This document shows positions 48,189-59,089 of a stretch of DNA of 64,000 nucleotides, in pieces. The notes under the pieces were generated by a model, which worked only from the letters and a program-made list of their open reading frames with translations, did no database searches and had not been told where the DNA came from. The stretch's first letter is position 1, and each line of letters opens with the position of its first letter. The position numbers and the translations under genes were made by a program. Source of the DNA: Lactarius indigo (taxonomy: Eukaryota; Basidiomycota; Agaricomycetes; Russulales; Russulaceae); NCBI GenBank assembly GCA_025766275.1, contig JAFKAC010000003.1, positions 124,001 to 188,000 on the forward strand. The letters are read 5' to 3'.

Positions 48189-49891
48189 TCAGAATAAAAA
48201 CTTGACGTTTTTGTAGTAGTCTACTAAAGGGTTTTCGCCACTCCGCAGACGCGTGCTCTCGAGGTCCGCGTAGGTCTCCATAAACTCCGCATGCGTGAAC
48301 ACGTTCGACTTGCGCTCGCCGACGGGTAGCCCACTGGCGCTCGCGACGCCGTCTATGGGTGTGCGGCGGTTCTGCGGTTGGTACGACGAGAAGAAGCCCG
48401 CGCCAGCTGACAATGACGACGAGCTAGTAGCAAGCGGGGAAGGGCCGATTGGCAAGCGGTCGTCGGTAGTGCTGGGCTGTGCGAGGACGTGCTCGTACAT
48501 GTCGCGGAGGTGGCCAAAATGAGTCGGGAAGAAGATGTCGAAGAGGCCCGGCTGTACGAAGAGCGTCGAGCACGCGACGGCGGTCCCGCGCACGCGCGCC
48601 TGCACGACGGGCGCGTTCACAGCCTGGGATCGCGTCTGGGAGCGAGCTGAAGTCCGAGAGCAGCAGGACGGTGCCGAGGGAAGTGCGTGCGGAGCGTGCG
48701 CAGGAGGCTCAGAAGTCGCTGTGGGGACGTACTCGGGTGTTGAGAGGTTCGGTGCGAAGGGCAGGTGGTTGTAGATCGAGCGCACGGACGGCGATTTGAG
48801 GATGGAAGGGAGCGGTGGTGGGTGCCCGAGGCGGCGTCGGAGATTGAGGAATGATGCGATGAGGGGATCGGTGACGCGCGTGTAGTAAATGCCGTAGTCG
48901 CCCTTGCCATCGACGGTGATGAGAGCTTGGTGCGGTTCTAAGGTGCGGTAGTCGTAGCGGATCATGTCGTGAGCGAAATTGTCCTGTATGTGGTGAACGA
49001 GGCGAGCCGACGCGAAAGGAATGAACGACCCACAATGACTTCCATGGCCTAGAAAGAAACAAGGGGACGGCTCTCGCTTATCCCAGTGGAAAATGCTTTT
49101 GTGGGTAACGTTGACGCAGGCATGCCGTGGCAGGAGGAGCTTCTGCTGTAATCTTGCAAGACGCCCGCTAATTTCCACGATATTGTAGTGTGTACGCTCA
49201 TAGACTTCCGGGTACTCGTTTTGAATGAAGTCGAGAATGTCCATGGCCAGCGTGCCATTGCCTGCACCGATCTCGTAGATGACTAGATCCTCGTAAGGGA
49301 AGTATTTGAGGAGGTACTCCGACACCAGACATTGGGCGATGGCTTGACCATAATATGGCTGAGGGCGAAGGAATTAGTCTCGAGCAACACGGATCAATGG
49401 TAGTCACGCACCTTGAAAAGTTCCGTAGGTGTATGCCAAATCTGTCTGCCCGGCCCTTCGCTATCGGTACCATAGGTTGAATACCGTCTCGCGACCTCGT
49501 TTTGGAACTCGACCGCATCGCGCATGTTACTAAAGTCGATGGGCTCCCCGGCGGACGTGAATATTGTCGCCTGCTGCGGGAAATATCCATAATGGGGGTT
49601 GTAGAGCGAGTCCTCGATGAAGTCGCGCACGAGCATCTTGACGCGTGTGGGCGGCTTTGTGTACTTCTCGAGGTCGTTTGAAGTGACGCGTGTGTACGCC
49701 ATGTGTTCTGGGTCAGGGGCCGCATCGAAGAATACCTCAGGGTTGTAATTGAAGCGGTCTTTTGAGGGTTTGCCAGCTCGGGACTCTGAGGACTTGGAAG
49801 CGAAGAATCGTGTGTGTCTATGTCGTGCGGGAATTAGAGAGCCGGACAACGAGCTATGTCGTAGAGAGATGAATTTCCCCAGATGGCGCAT
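48189..49891 (-). CDS. NDUFAF7/MidA-type mitochondrial methyltransferase
   Basis: Mitochondrial arginine methyltransferase homologue needed for complex I assembly (Methyltransf_28/DUF185). N-terminus is Arg/Ser/His-rich without acids (MRHLGKFISLRHSSLSGSL, RHRHTRFFAS), a presequence. Core: VRDFIEDSLYNPHYGYFPQQ, VARRYSTYG, WHTPTELF, intron, GQAIAQCLVSEYLLKYFP, SAM motif VIYEIGAGNGTLAMDIL, YNIVEISGRL, HWDKREPSPCFF, ITVDGKGDYGIYYTR, VQPGLFDIFFPTHFGHL. It ends DYYKNVKFLF, TAG-type stop at 48189. In the middle the expected VLLLSDFSSLPDAIPG lies in another phase, bounded by two compensating indels near 48600-48670. Longer than the human protein because of low-complexity linkers. Confidence 0.86.
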
Positions 49892-50058
49892 GTGTCGCGC
49901 AGACTATGACGGTATGAATGGGTCTTGCGAGTTCGCAGACGCGGTCGCGAACAAACATTGTGGCAATTGTTGATGTAATGTCTGTTGCGTAAGCACTGAC
50001 GACCGTCAAGCCCGATCTCGCGCGCGCCTTCCTTTGGCTACCAAATCCATCCCGGTCC
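49892..50058. promoter_or_regulatory. Shared divergent promoter, NDUFAF7-type / MMS19
   Basis: 167 bp between opposite start codons; no TATA box visible. Confidence 0.45.
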
Positions 50059-53000
50059 ATGGAATCAGCAGAGCGCCACGTCCGTACGTGGGTCGCCTCT
50101 CCGCGAGACAAGGAAATAGAAGACGTTGTATCCGGTATTACGCCCAGTGATGCGAAATTATTCCCTGATCCTAAGATCCCTCTGAGCCTCCAGGTATTTC
50201 AGATGGCCAGCTTAAACTAGTACACGTAGTGAAGGCGCTGGGAGAGTACTTGACGTCAGAAGAGGACAGTCTCAGAAATAAAGGTATGCGTCGTATCTTG
50301 ATTGTATGCGCCAATTTCGATGACGTGTTCTACAAGGCGTGGAGTTTCTGGCTCTGGTAGTGGGCAAAAGTCCACTGGAGAAATTTAATCACCAGTCTAG
50401 TGCGTCCCATATGGCTCAGTCGTATTCAGCTAAAGTCACCACTGCTCAGTCAAGGTTCTTGTCGCGTTCTTCGTATCCAAGCTAGAAGACACCGAAACGA
50501 TCATTCCCGCCCTGAAGGGTATCCTAGCCGTCACTCGCATCCCTGCGTTATCCGTAGAAAACGTCATTGACATTTGCGTTGCGTCAGCCTTAACTTTCTG
50601 GCTCTTCTCTGTTGATACCCACACGTATGCAGGATCTTCGCCCATGTGAAGATGCAAGCTTTGGTTCAGGTGCAACGTCACACCGTCTTCTCTATCTTCG
50701 ATTCACTCGTAGCAATGCATAGAGATGGTGAGATCAGTGCGTCTCATATTGTTTTTTTGTACTAACTCAGGTGTCAATAGTGCTAAAGAATATGGGCGAG
50801 CGTTTCCTTTCCGGCTACATCGCTTTGGTGGATGGAGAAAAGGATCCCCGCAATCTCATGATCGCATTTGCCATAGCCAGAGTACTCGCCATAGAGTTTG
50901 ATATATCCGGCAAGTTCGAGGTGCGATCTACCCCTTTGGCTCCTCACCGTGTCTGATGTCATGGTTTAGGACCTCTTCAACATCACCTTCTGCTATTTTC
51001 CGATTACATTCCGTCCACCTGAAAACGACCCTTATGGGATCACTGCGGAAGATCTTAAGATCACCCTCCGGTAAGATCCGACCCCCAATATTGGACTGGC
51101 TCGTCGCTTATCGTCGCGTCAGGTCATGTCTAAGTGCGAGCCCATTATTCGGAAACCTTGCTGTTCCTCTCTTTCTTGACAAGATCAACGCTGGTTCGCC
51201 TGTAACAAAGGTACAATCTCTCACATATGAATGTATGGTCTAGGTCCTCATTGGCCAAAAGCGCGATACGCTTCAGACCCTTTCCGTATGTCTCCCTGTG
51301 TACGGGTCTGGAGTCGCAGGGAAGTTCGCTCGCCAGCTTTGGAGTTCCCTCAAACTCGAAGTTTTTCAGCCTACTGATCCGGAGACCGAAGAAGAAGCCC
51401 TGAAAGCAACTCAGGTCGTGATCAAGACGATATATGCGGGCGAGATTACAGATGCTGAGATCAACGGCCTTGCGAAGGACGCCTGCGAAGAGTGCATTCA
51501 AATCCTGAAGGAACCGGAAAAGAGTCAAGCAAAGCCTGCCATCAAAGTTTTATGCGCATTTATGTCGACCACCCGTTAGTGATGACTTGTCCTGGACATC
51601 ACACTGAGGTTTCATAATAGGTCACATAGCGTCTGTTTCCCGATACACTCTTTCTCATGCTGTTCCTCACCTTACCAAGCTCTCCGTCGATCCAGACGAA
51701 CTCCCAAATAGGGGGGCAGTCCTCTCTCTCCTCGCTTCCCTCATTGCAGCTTCCCGTGATTCTGCTCTTAAAGTGATCAACAGCGAAGAGAATTTCCTCC
51801 TCCCCTTCAAGGATGAGGTACTAGGCGTTTTGGTCCTCGGACTGAAGGGCAAATCATCACTGCGTCCTGCAATCGAAGGCCTAAGTGGCTTGGTAACTAC
51901 CCCTGATCTTCTTGACGACGAAGAAATCGGGTTCGTTGTACAAAAAGTAAACGACGTTATTTCTGATCAGCAAGAGGACCTTGACGCAAGGTGCTCGTTC
52001 TCTTGTCAGTTTTTTTCATTACTCACAGCGACATAGAGACGCAGCCCTCGATCTCCTCAAAACCATCTCCTGCAAGGCGCCATCCCACATCGCGCAGATG
52101 ACCCTCCCGCTTCTTTTCTCTACACTCCCGGAGCAGGCCCCCGTGCGAGAGGATATCGAAGGACGCGAGAAATACCGCAGGGGTCTTTCTGCATTGTCAC
52201 ACTTGTGCGCTCAGCCCGACCTCTTTGAGACGCTCGTTGTTCGTCTGTCCGTACGCCTGAGCTTTCTCTACGCTCCTACCACAGTACCCGAAGACACGGA
52301 ACCCTCAGCGGCGTACGCGCACGCGCTTCTCTCTACGCTCGCGGACGTGTTGGCAGCGTAAGGTCGAGCGTGGGGATCTAGACGTGCCGAAGTACGTGGA
52401 CCGACTTGTCCCGAGGTTGTTCAACCTTGCAGCGTACGGCATACTTTTGGCTCCGGGAAGTCCGGGGGGCGCGGGCGTGACGGATTCGCGTATCATTGGT
52501 GTCTCTGCCCGCTTGGTTAACTTAGTCGTCCAGTCTCTGTCCGCCCAGTGAGTTCAGCAGTAGATCGTGATCACGGAGCTCTCTCTGACGACACCGGTAC
52601 AGGAAGCAAGAGACGTTCGCGTCGACACTTTTTGCTGCTTATTTGAAGGGGGAGATCGCTACTCTCGCAGTCGGCGACTTGAGTCTCCCAGCTGACACAC
52701 GTTTCGCCCCTTTTGATGTGAGTTGGATTTCTTGTAAGCCTTTAATCGTCTAAACCTGCGCTGTAGCCTATCGCACCAGAGGATCAAGCAAACCTCGTCC
52801 CTCTGTTTTCTGGGGCCGTGATAGCTTTACATCCGGAGGCACGTGTCGAATGGTTATATTTCGCGTGTTGCCCTCTGACTTGGAGTAGGTCAGGATCCCA
52901 GTGGATGACGAAGGCGCATTCTTGGAAGAACTTTTGAACTGGAGCATTCGGTACGCCAAGGACAACACGCAGCAGGGAATGCACGTGGCAGGTTGTTACC

Positions 53001-54210
53001 ACGGTTGTTAACAAACACGCACTGGGTAGGAGGTAACTCTGGCAAGCAGCGCACAGCCTTCACTAACAAGTAGCGCAAGATTTAGGCGCCTTTCTCGACG
53101 CCACGTTCTCGACGTTCTGGAACGAAGAGATTGCTACTTCCCCAGACCCCGACATGCGACGTCGTGCCATTTCAGCCTGGGCATGGGTGAGTAGAGCACT
53201 TCCTCTTCCTCACTCTTGAGAGATCGTCGCTCACCTGTTTGCAGATTTCAAGGGCTCTCCTGGTCAGGGGACACCCGAAAGCACTCCTATTTGTCGAACA
53301 GACTCTTTGAGCTTTTCGGAGATGCTGATGTTGGTTGGGATGCTGCGCGCGCTATCGGCCAGGTCGGGACGGACAGACAAGGGACTTACCAAGCGCAACC
53401 ACGCCATCATCAAGGTCGCCTCCGGTGTATGTCACGTTGATGCTAGCTAACAACAATATCTTAGATACTCCATGCTCAAAAGTATGCAAGCAGTACTCTC
53501 CCGAAGATCATTGCAGGTGCCAAGATTCAGCTGGTTCGTCCTGGTCCCTTGGTCGAGTCATCTCTGTAACTAACACTTATGCTAGATCCCTTACGGCAAA
53601 TTGTGCACCTCGTTGCACTCGCGGCGCTCATTAAAGCGATACCAAAGACTGCTTACGAGCATGAACTACCCACGGTAGGTCTACTCTCACACACCAACCT
53701 GTCCTCATCTCCTTACGTTCTCCTTAGCTCATGCCCCTGCTCCTCCGTGGGCTCTCCTTGCCCGACCCCACGCTACGCGCGGGCGTCATCGACACGCTCC
53801 TCTCCGCTGCGCAAGCTGGTGTTGAGGCCGGGGCGAAGACTGCGTCGGAAGATAATGTCGTCACGGAGCACGCTTCCAGCCTTGCGAACATCATGTTGCA
53901 AAACAGCGCCGCCTCAGAGATGGCTGACACGGTAGGTCTAGATTGACGTTCCGCTCTTGGTGTCTCCTTCATATTGGGAAAAACAGAGAGTACGAGTGGG
54001 CGCGCTCAAGTACCTCGCCGTGCTGCCAAAAATCGTGCGGTATAGCGTGCTGCACCCACAGAAGGCGACCGTCCTACGGGAGCTTGCGAAAGCGTTAGAC
54101 GACCCGAAACGCGCCGTGCGCAAGGAGGCTGTCGTGGCCAGGTCAGTGCTATCAATTCTCTTGCGCTGCTGACTTGTAACGCTACCGCCTTTAGAACAAG
54201 CTTGGTTTAG
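50059..54210 (+). CDS. MMS19: MMS19/Met18 cytosolic iron-sulfur assembly and DNA repair protein
   Basis: HEAT-repeat scaffold of the cytosolic iron-sulfur targeting complex; delivers clusters to DNA polymerases and helicases such as XPD. Starts MESAERHVRTWVASPRDKEI. N-terminal MMS19_N blocks: LGEYLTSEEDSLRNKG, VLVAFFVSKLEDTETIIPAL, IFAHVKMQALVQVQRHTV, LKNMGERFLSGYIALVDGEK, DPRNLMIAFAIARVLAIEFD, DLFNITFCYFPITFRPP and CLSASPLFGNLAVPLFLDK. C-terminal HEAT region: RDAALDLLKTISCKAPSHIA, HLVALAALIKAIPKTAYEHE, LMPLLLRGLSLPDPTLR and VRVGALKYLAVLPKIVRYSV. It ends VVARTSLV across a last intron, TAG at 54208-54210. More than ten introns. Extra bases near 52990 (VVTTVVNKHA) and 53305 (VEQLFELFGDAD) break the frame in otherwise clean exons. 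Confidence 0.88.
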
Positions 54211-54537
54211 GTACTCTGGTTAATATGTGGAGCCAAATTGCATCGGAAAGGTGAAAATCGATTGGAGGCTACGAGCGAAGCGCGTTTTACATCTTGTATA
54301 AATGGGCACTACCACAGTTGGACAAATGTAACCCAATCCATAATCCTATCTTTCTTTGGGTGTCACCAGCTAGAGTATATGTAGGGTACAGGTATACATG
54401 TATTGTAAGTCTTGTACTATTGCAAGAGTGTTGCGGAGAGATCGAGCAAAGGAAGGGGATGGTAATAAATCGAAACCATCTATAACGCTCCACTGCGGAG
54501 GACTAAAGGAAAGTGTCGCAACCATTTCTAACTAACA
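54211..54537. other. Convergent 3' region
   Basis: Between MMS19 and the next minus-strand gene; no gene seen. Confidence 0.5.
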
Positions 54538-55848
54538 CTATGACGGTGCCATGATCGCCTGTGTCTTCATGTTCGCCTCGAACAGCACGCGTTCAAACTC
54601 ACGCAAATGCTCTGCCACGAATGCACGACCGTCCACGCGGCGCGCCCCCTCAACATCGACGCCAGTCTCCCACCGCTCGATGCGCGCACGGCTGCGCTCC
54701 GCGCTGTCCCAGTCCGTGCGCCACCCGCCTAAGCTTGTTCTTCAATGCGCGGATCTTACGCCCCGCGTCGGTCGTCGCCGCGCCGTTCACCTGTGCGTGC
54801 TCCGAGAGCGCCGTCAGGCTCGAGACGAGCGACGCGGTATGCGTGCGCAGATGCACCAGGTGCGGTATTGCAACCACGGTCCCCGATGCCGGAAGCGGCA
54901 GCGGTGGCGGCGGCGAGACGGGGAAGGAGTCCTTGAGCGGCGAGCCGTCGCTGCTGCCACCGCCGCCGCCGTGCACGTCCACATCTACGCCTACGTCCAT
55001 GTCGGACTCGGCGCCATCGGGCTGGTGCAGGAGTTCCGCGTCGGGGTCGACTTCCCACTCGTGTGAGAAGGACGGCTCCTCGGCGACGGTTTCGAGAGCG
55101 GGTGTAGATGCAGGGCGCAGAAGGGGAGGCAGAGGTACGGCGCGGGGTCCTCGAGCGCGTCTAGGCCCGCCAGCGCGTCGGCGCCGCCGACCTCGGTCGC
55201 GATGCGCTGGAACTCGCGCTCGCATTTGAGGAGCTCGCGGACTTGCTCCTCGCGATCCCGCGCAGGTCTCGTTCAGCCGGCTGATGATGTCCGCCGCGAG
55301 CGCTTCGAGCGCGAGCGGCGCGGGCCCGTCCGTGTCGAGGTGGCGTAGATGCGTGAGGAACTGTTCTGTAGACTTCGAGGTTCTGCGAGAGCAGCGCCAT
55401 GGCGTCCTACCTTCGGGCTGAGTGCGTGGGCGGGCGCGCGGTGCGGGGGAAGAGTGGAATGAGGGGTCGAGGGTGTCGTCGGAGTCGGTCACGCCGGGGG
55501 TGCTTGAGCCGGAGGCGGCGGCCGCAGTCGAGTTCGAGGGCCATCGAGGGGTCCAGATCGCTGGAGACGGCGAAGGAGGGCACGCTGGAGTCGTGTAGGA
55601 GGCATACCGTCGATACCCTCCGCTCCCTCGTCATACTCGATGCCAAATTCCTCCGCGAGCAGCTTCGAGCCCGCTGTGGGCTCTGGTAGGAGTGCTACCG
55701 CGAGTTCGTGCGCGAGAGATGAGGCGCCGCCGCGGAGGGAGGTGTTGGACCGGTTGCGAGATAAAGTATGTCTTGAGGGTGGTGACTTCTTGGGGGTTGA
55801 GGACGAAGGAGAGAGAAAGTGGCCTTCTTCATAAAGATCGTAGGACAT
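54538..55848 (-). CDS. Uncharacterised conserved fungal protein
   Basis: Not recognised. N-terminus MSYDLYEEGHFLSPSSSTPK is Ser/Pro-rich, then HELAVALLPEPTAGSKLLAE, EEFGIEYDEGAEGIDG, LESTEQFLTHLRHLDTDG, ALEALAADIISRLNET and QVRELLKCEREFQRIATEV (helical, coiled-coil-like). A low-complexity Asp/Gly/Pro middle part follows (DMDVGVDVDVHGGGGGSSDG), with TASLVSSLTALSEHAQVNGA, RARIERWETGVDVEGARR and FVAEHLREFERVLFEANMK, ending QAIMAPS, TAG at 54538-54540. The helical parts lie in different phases joined by small indels or introns. The ordered acidic and helical blocks argue for a real, cytosolic or vesicle-associated protein. Confidence 0.65.
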
Positions 55849-56181
55849 TTGGAGAAGTGTGTGTGTTGATGGTTTTTAGAAATGAAGGGGGGAGTCTCGG
55901 AAAAATGAAAGGTCGTCAAGTTACAGTCTTTGAGTCTTGGATTCTGCTGCGTGAAAGGCGCTTGGTAACATAAGACGGCCCTTGCCGACTCCAGGCTTCG
56001 CTGTCTCTTCGCTGTCTCATGATGAAGCTCGATGAAGCGTAAACTCGAAACCCATCAAGCTTGTAACCATACGAGATAGATATACATATTCTTGCGTAAC
56101 TAACGAAGTGAGAATCAATAATTCAAGAAAGGCACTCGCAGCATCCCCGTTCTGTGCGAAAAATGTTTGGTTGCGGGGTAA
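55849..56181. other. Intergenic, no gene seen
   Basis: Upstream of the 54538-55848 gene and downstream of farnesyltransferase beta. AT-rich, no motif recognised. Confidence 0.5.
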
Positions 56182-57960
56182 TCAGGGTGACCGCTTCGGT
56201 ACTCGCTTCGGCACGCTCTGCTTATAGAAATGTGCCATGATACCCTCTGTGTGGGTGATGGTTAGATTGAAAAGAGGGTGTGTGGCATTCTGCAAGAGTC
56301 CTTAGCAACGGGACGCTCGAAACAAGTAGATATGCGACGTACGACACGGTTCGCAGCCGAACCGAGAATATGAGAGCCACCGGCTTCCTCGGTCCAAGAA
56401 AGAGCCTCGGCAAAAGCCTGTAGCGCGGACGCCATCTTCGCCCTTCCACGCCGCACGCACCTCGGCCCGCCACGCAGGTGAAGGGCACACACGGTGCTGT
56501 GCGATCGACAAGCCGGATATACAAGTACGCGGTATGGTAGGCGTCAGCATTCCTACATTCGATGTCAGCGAGAGTAAATAATAAAAAAATATAATATATA
56601 TATATCGCGCTTGCTTTGGTGGCTTGTCGCGCAGACCTCCGGCCGGGTGCTGTCCGGCGATGAGGATGTACTCCTGTAATGCACGTCGACTGAAGAGCGA
56701 ATCTGGTGGCATCGTCATTAACACCTGAAGGTACTCGGGAGTTTGTCACTAAGAACGCACCGTCAACGTCATCCCATCCGTCTTCCGTATGCGTGCCTGG
56801 GTGAGGCGGCGGCGGCGTCTCGTCACTAGAACGCGAGGACTCGGGGACACCGGATACCCCTAGCGCTTCTAGGAGCGCAAACGCGCCACCGACCCACCAT
56901 GAGTAACACCCATCGACGAGCTTGTTCGTCCGACCCTTAAATCCGCCAAGTTCTATCTCCGACCCTTGCATATGCACGAGCCAGCGCAACAACCGGCGCG
57001 TGTCCACGCGTGGCGCGTCGTCGTCCGCAGAGGACGTATGGCCTCAGCAACACCCACGACGCAAGCGCGCAAAATGTGTATCCCCCGTGGGCCTCACCGA
57101 GGCTGGGTCTGCATGCTGAGAGCACATCGTCGACAAAGTGGGGGTGCGATGCAGAGGAGAAGCCTCCTTCGTAGGTTTGGCAGGACGCGATGAAAGCTGC
57201 GGTCCCGTTGATGAGCTCCGGTGTGACAATGTCAAGCAGGTGTGCAACGACAAGGAGGCAGTAGATACCCCTAAAAGCGATAGTGGTGAGAGAGGTGGTC
57301 CGTTTAGTAAGAGAGGGACTGTATACCGAACGTCGACCTCTCCGTAGTTGGACACGATGAAGGACCCGTCCGGCCGCTTCAATGACATGTACCACTTGTA
57401 CAGCTTTTCTCTTCCTGCTGCATCGGAGAACAGTCCTACCGACGTCGATTCATCCGGCGCACCTGTTTATCTGATCCCAGCCCCCTTCCGGACCAGGGCG
57501 TCCAACGATTGCGAGAGAGCACACAGACGCATAGGTAGCCAGCAAGTGTGCGGCCTGCCCCGGTCCGCCACCGAACCCGCCGTCAGGGTGCTGCCAACGC
57601 ATGATAGTATCGATCGCCCTAACACCCAAACATTCAGCACATAGCAACGCGCGGGCGCATGAAGCGCAAAGAACGACGGGCAGGTACCTCTGCTTGTTGT
57701 CGGGATCGATGGCGATCTGCAACGTGCTGAATGCTTGAAGTGTCCAGAACATGAGCCACGGTTGGCTCGCATCCTGGCTCATGTAGCGTGCCGGGAAGCC
57801 CTGGGCAAAATTACGCACGAGGAACTGCAGGTGCGCGTTCTTGTCCAGGACCCGCCCGGCACCGTCTGGCGGGATCTGCTCCTGCAAGATGTCTTCGGTG
57901 TCGGCCTGCAGGTCAGGACGTCTTGGTTGGGTACGCATCGATAGGCGTTGGACGCAGCAT
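56182..57960 (-). CDS. RAM1: Protein farnesyltransferase beta subunit
   Basis: Catalytic subunit that adds farnesyl to CaaX proteins such as Ras and mating pheromones. Starts MLRPTPIDAYPTKTS (57958-57960). One extra C near 57918 separates it from DLQADTEDILQEQIPPDGAG. Then HLQFLVRNFAQGFPARYMSQ, WLMFWTLQAFSTL, HPDGGFGGGPGQAAHLLATY, MSLKRPDGSFIVSNYGEVDV, ASCQTYEGGFSS, EAHGGYTFCALASW, and zinc ligands Asp and Cys in NKLVDGCYSWWVGG and His in DAYHTAYCISGLS. It ends NATHPLFNLTITHTEGIMAH then FYKQSV, TGA at 56182-56184. Another extra base lies near RPYV/SSADDDAP (about 57020). The first exon is partly copied at 61165. Confidence 0.9.
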
Positions 57961-59089
57961 GGCTTTGTGAGAGATTCACAAGAGTGTCAACCCTCTGATT
58001 TATTTAATTGTTGTTGGAGTATCCGAGTCAGCCAATTGTCTTGTGAGCCGGCCCGAGCCCGACGATCTTGTCGAGTTAGGTTGGAACCGACACTTGAACC
58101 GACACCGTGACGTTCACAATTATATTGGCCCGCCTCACTTATATCACAGAACCCGTATATTCAACAGGTACAGTGTATGATCTTGGCGTGCCAATGTGTC
58201 GGCCAATCGACATGTCCACGCTTGTGTCCGCGTCAACTACAATAAGAGTTAGTATTGATCGTGATTCCTAGCTATGCCATGCCAGTGCGTTATTTATAGA
58301 AGTCTCCCATCCATTAATGCATCGATGAATCGTCGTCTACCCGTGACCACGATGTGCAAACATGCGGGATTTGTGCGAAACGTAAACCCCGGATTAGATC
58401 ACATGTGCCTGGTAAGTCACCCTTCGATTGGGACCTCAAGAGCCTCACCACTCTCACCCTCCGCTGCTGACGAGAAAGTGACAATGTGCTTGCCACCAGC
58501 AACGATGAAATGAATTGCTTGTACCAGCTAGTACAAAACTGGACACTCGCGGTGCTGGCTCTTGGCACCTATGCGACGAGCCTGTACTCATACATATACC
58601 AAGGTCCGTTTTAAAGCAAACGGTCTTGGGCGAACTAGTGGTGAGTAAAGGTCACCGTGCCAAACGACTCGAACCGAAAATGAAGTTCAAATGCGAGGTG
58701 AACGGATTACGGCGCGAGAGATAATAATAGACACGAGGTGGGGTAGTTTGCGAACAGAGTCAGATTTCAGTGTACACCAAACGAAGCCGCATGTTGTATA
58801 CATAGACGTAGATACATATTTAGCTTTGTATTTACCAAGTCGCTCCATCGTCGCTCGGGCAGTTCGGTTACAATTCGTCGTTCGAATATACGCGCGAAAG
58901 CGGCCAACTTGGATGTAATCGGGAAAAATATAGAACGCACAGACAATTGGGATAAATCATACATACCCCAGAAGGGAGCCGAAGGATTTCGCGGACTTGT
59001 ACAAAATGAGGCTGGAGACATACCGTGGTACGCATGCATACAACCCCCACATACGCCTCTGGCGGCAAAGCATCCGCCACGGTCTAGGT
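57961..59089. other. Intergenic, part of a segmental duplication
   Basis: Upstream of farnesyltransferase beta and downstream of F-box gene 2. Short open frames only. 57915-58020 recurs at 61165-61265, and 58905-59089 at 62090-62274. Confidence 0.5.

Noticed and set aside
54561..55229. 222-codon plus-strand frame
   Set aside because: Antisense of the conserved minus-strand gene in a GC-rich low-complexity part.
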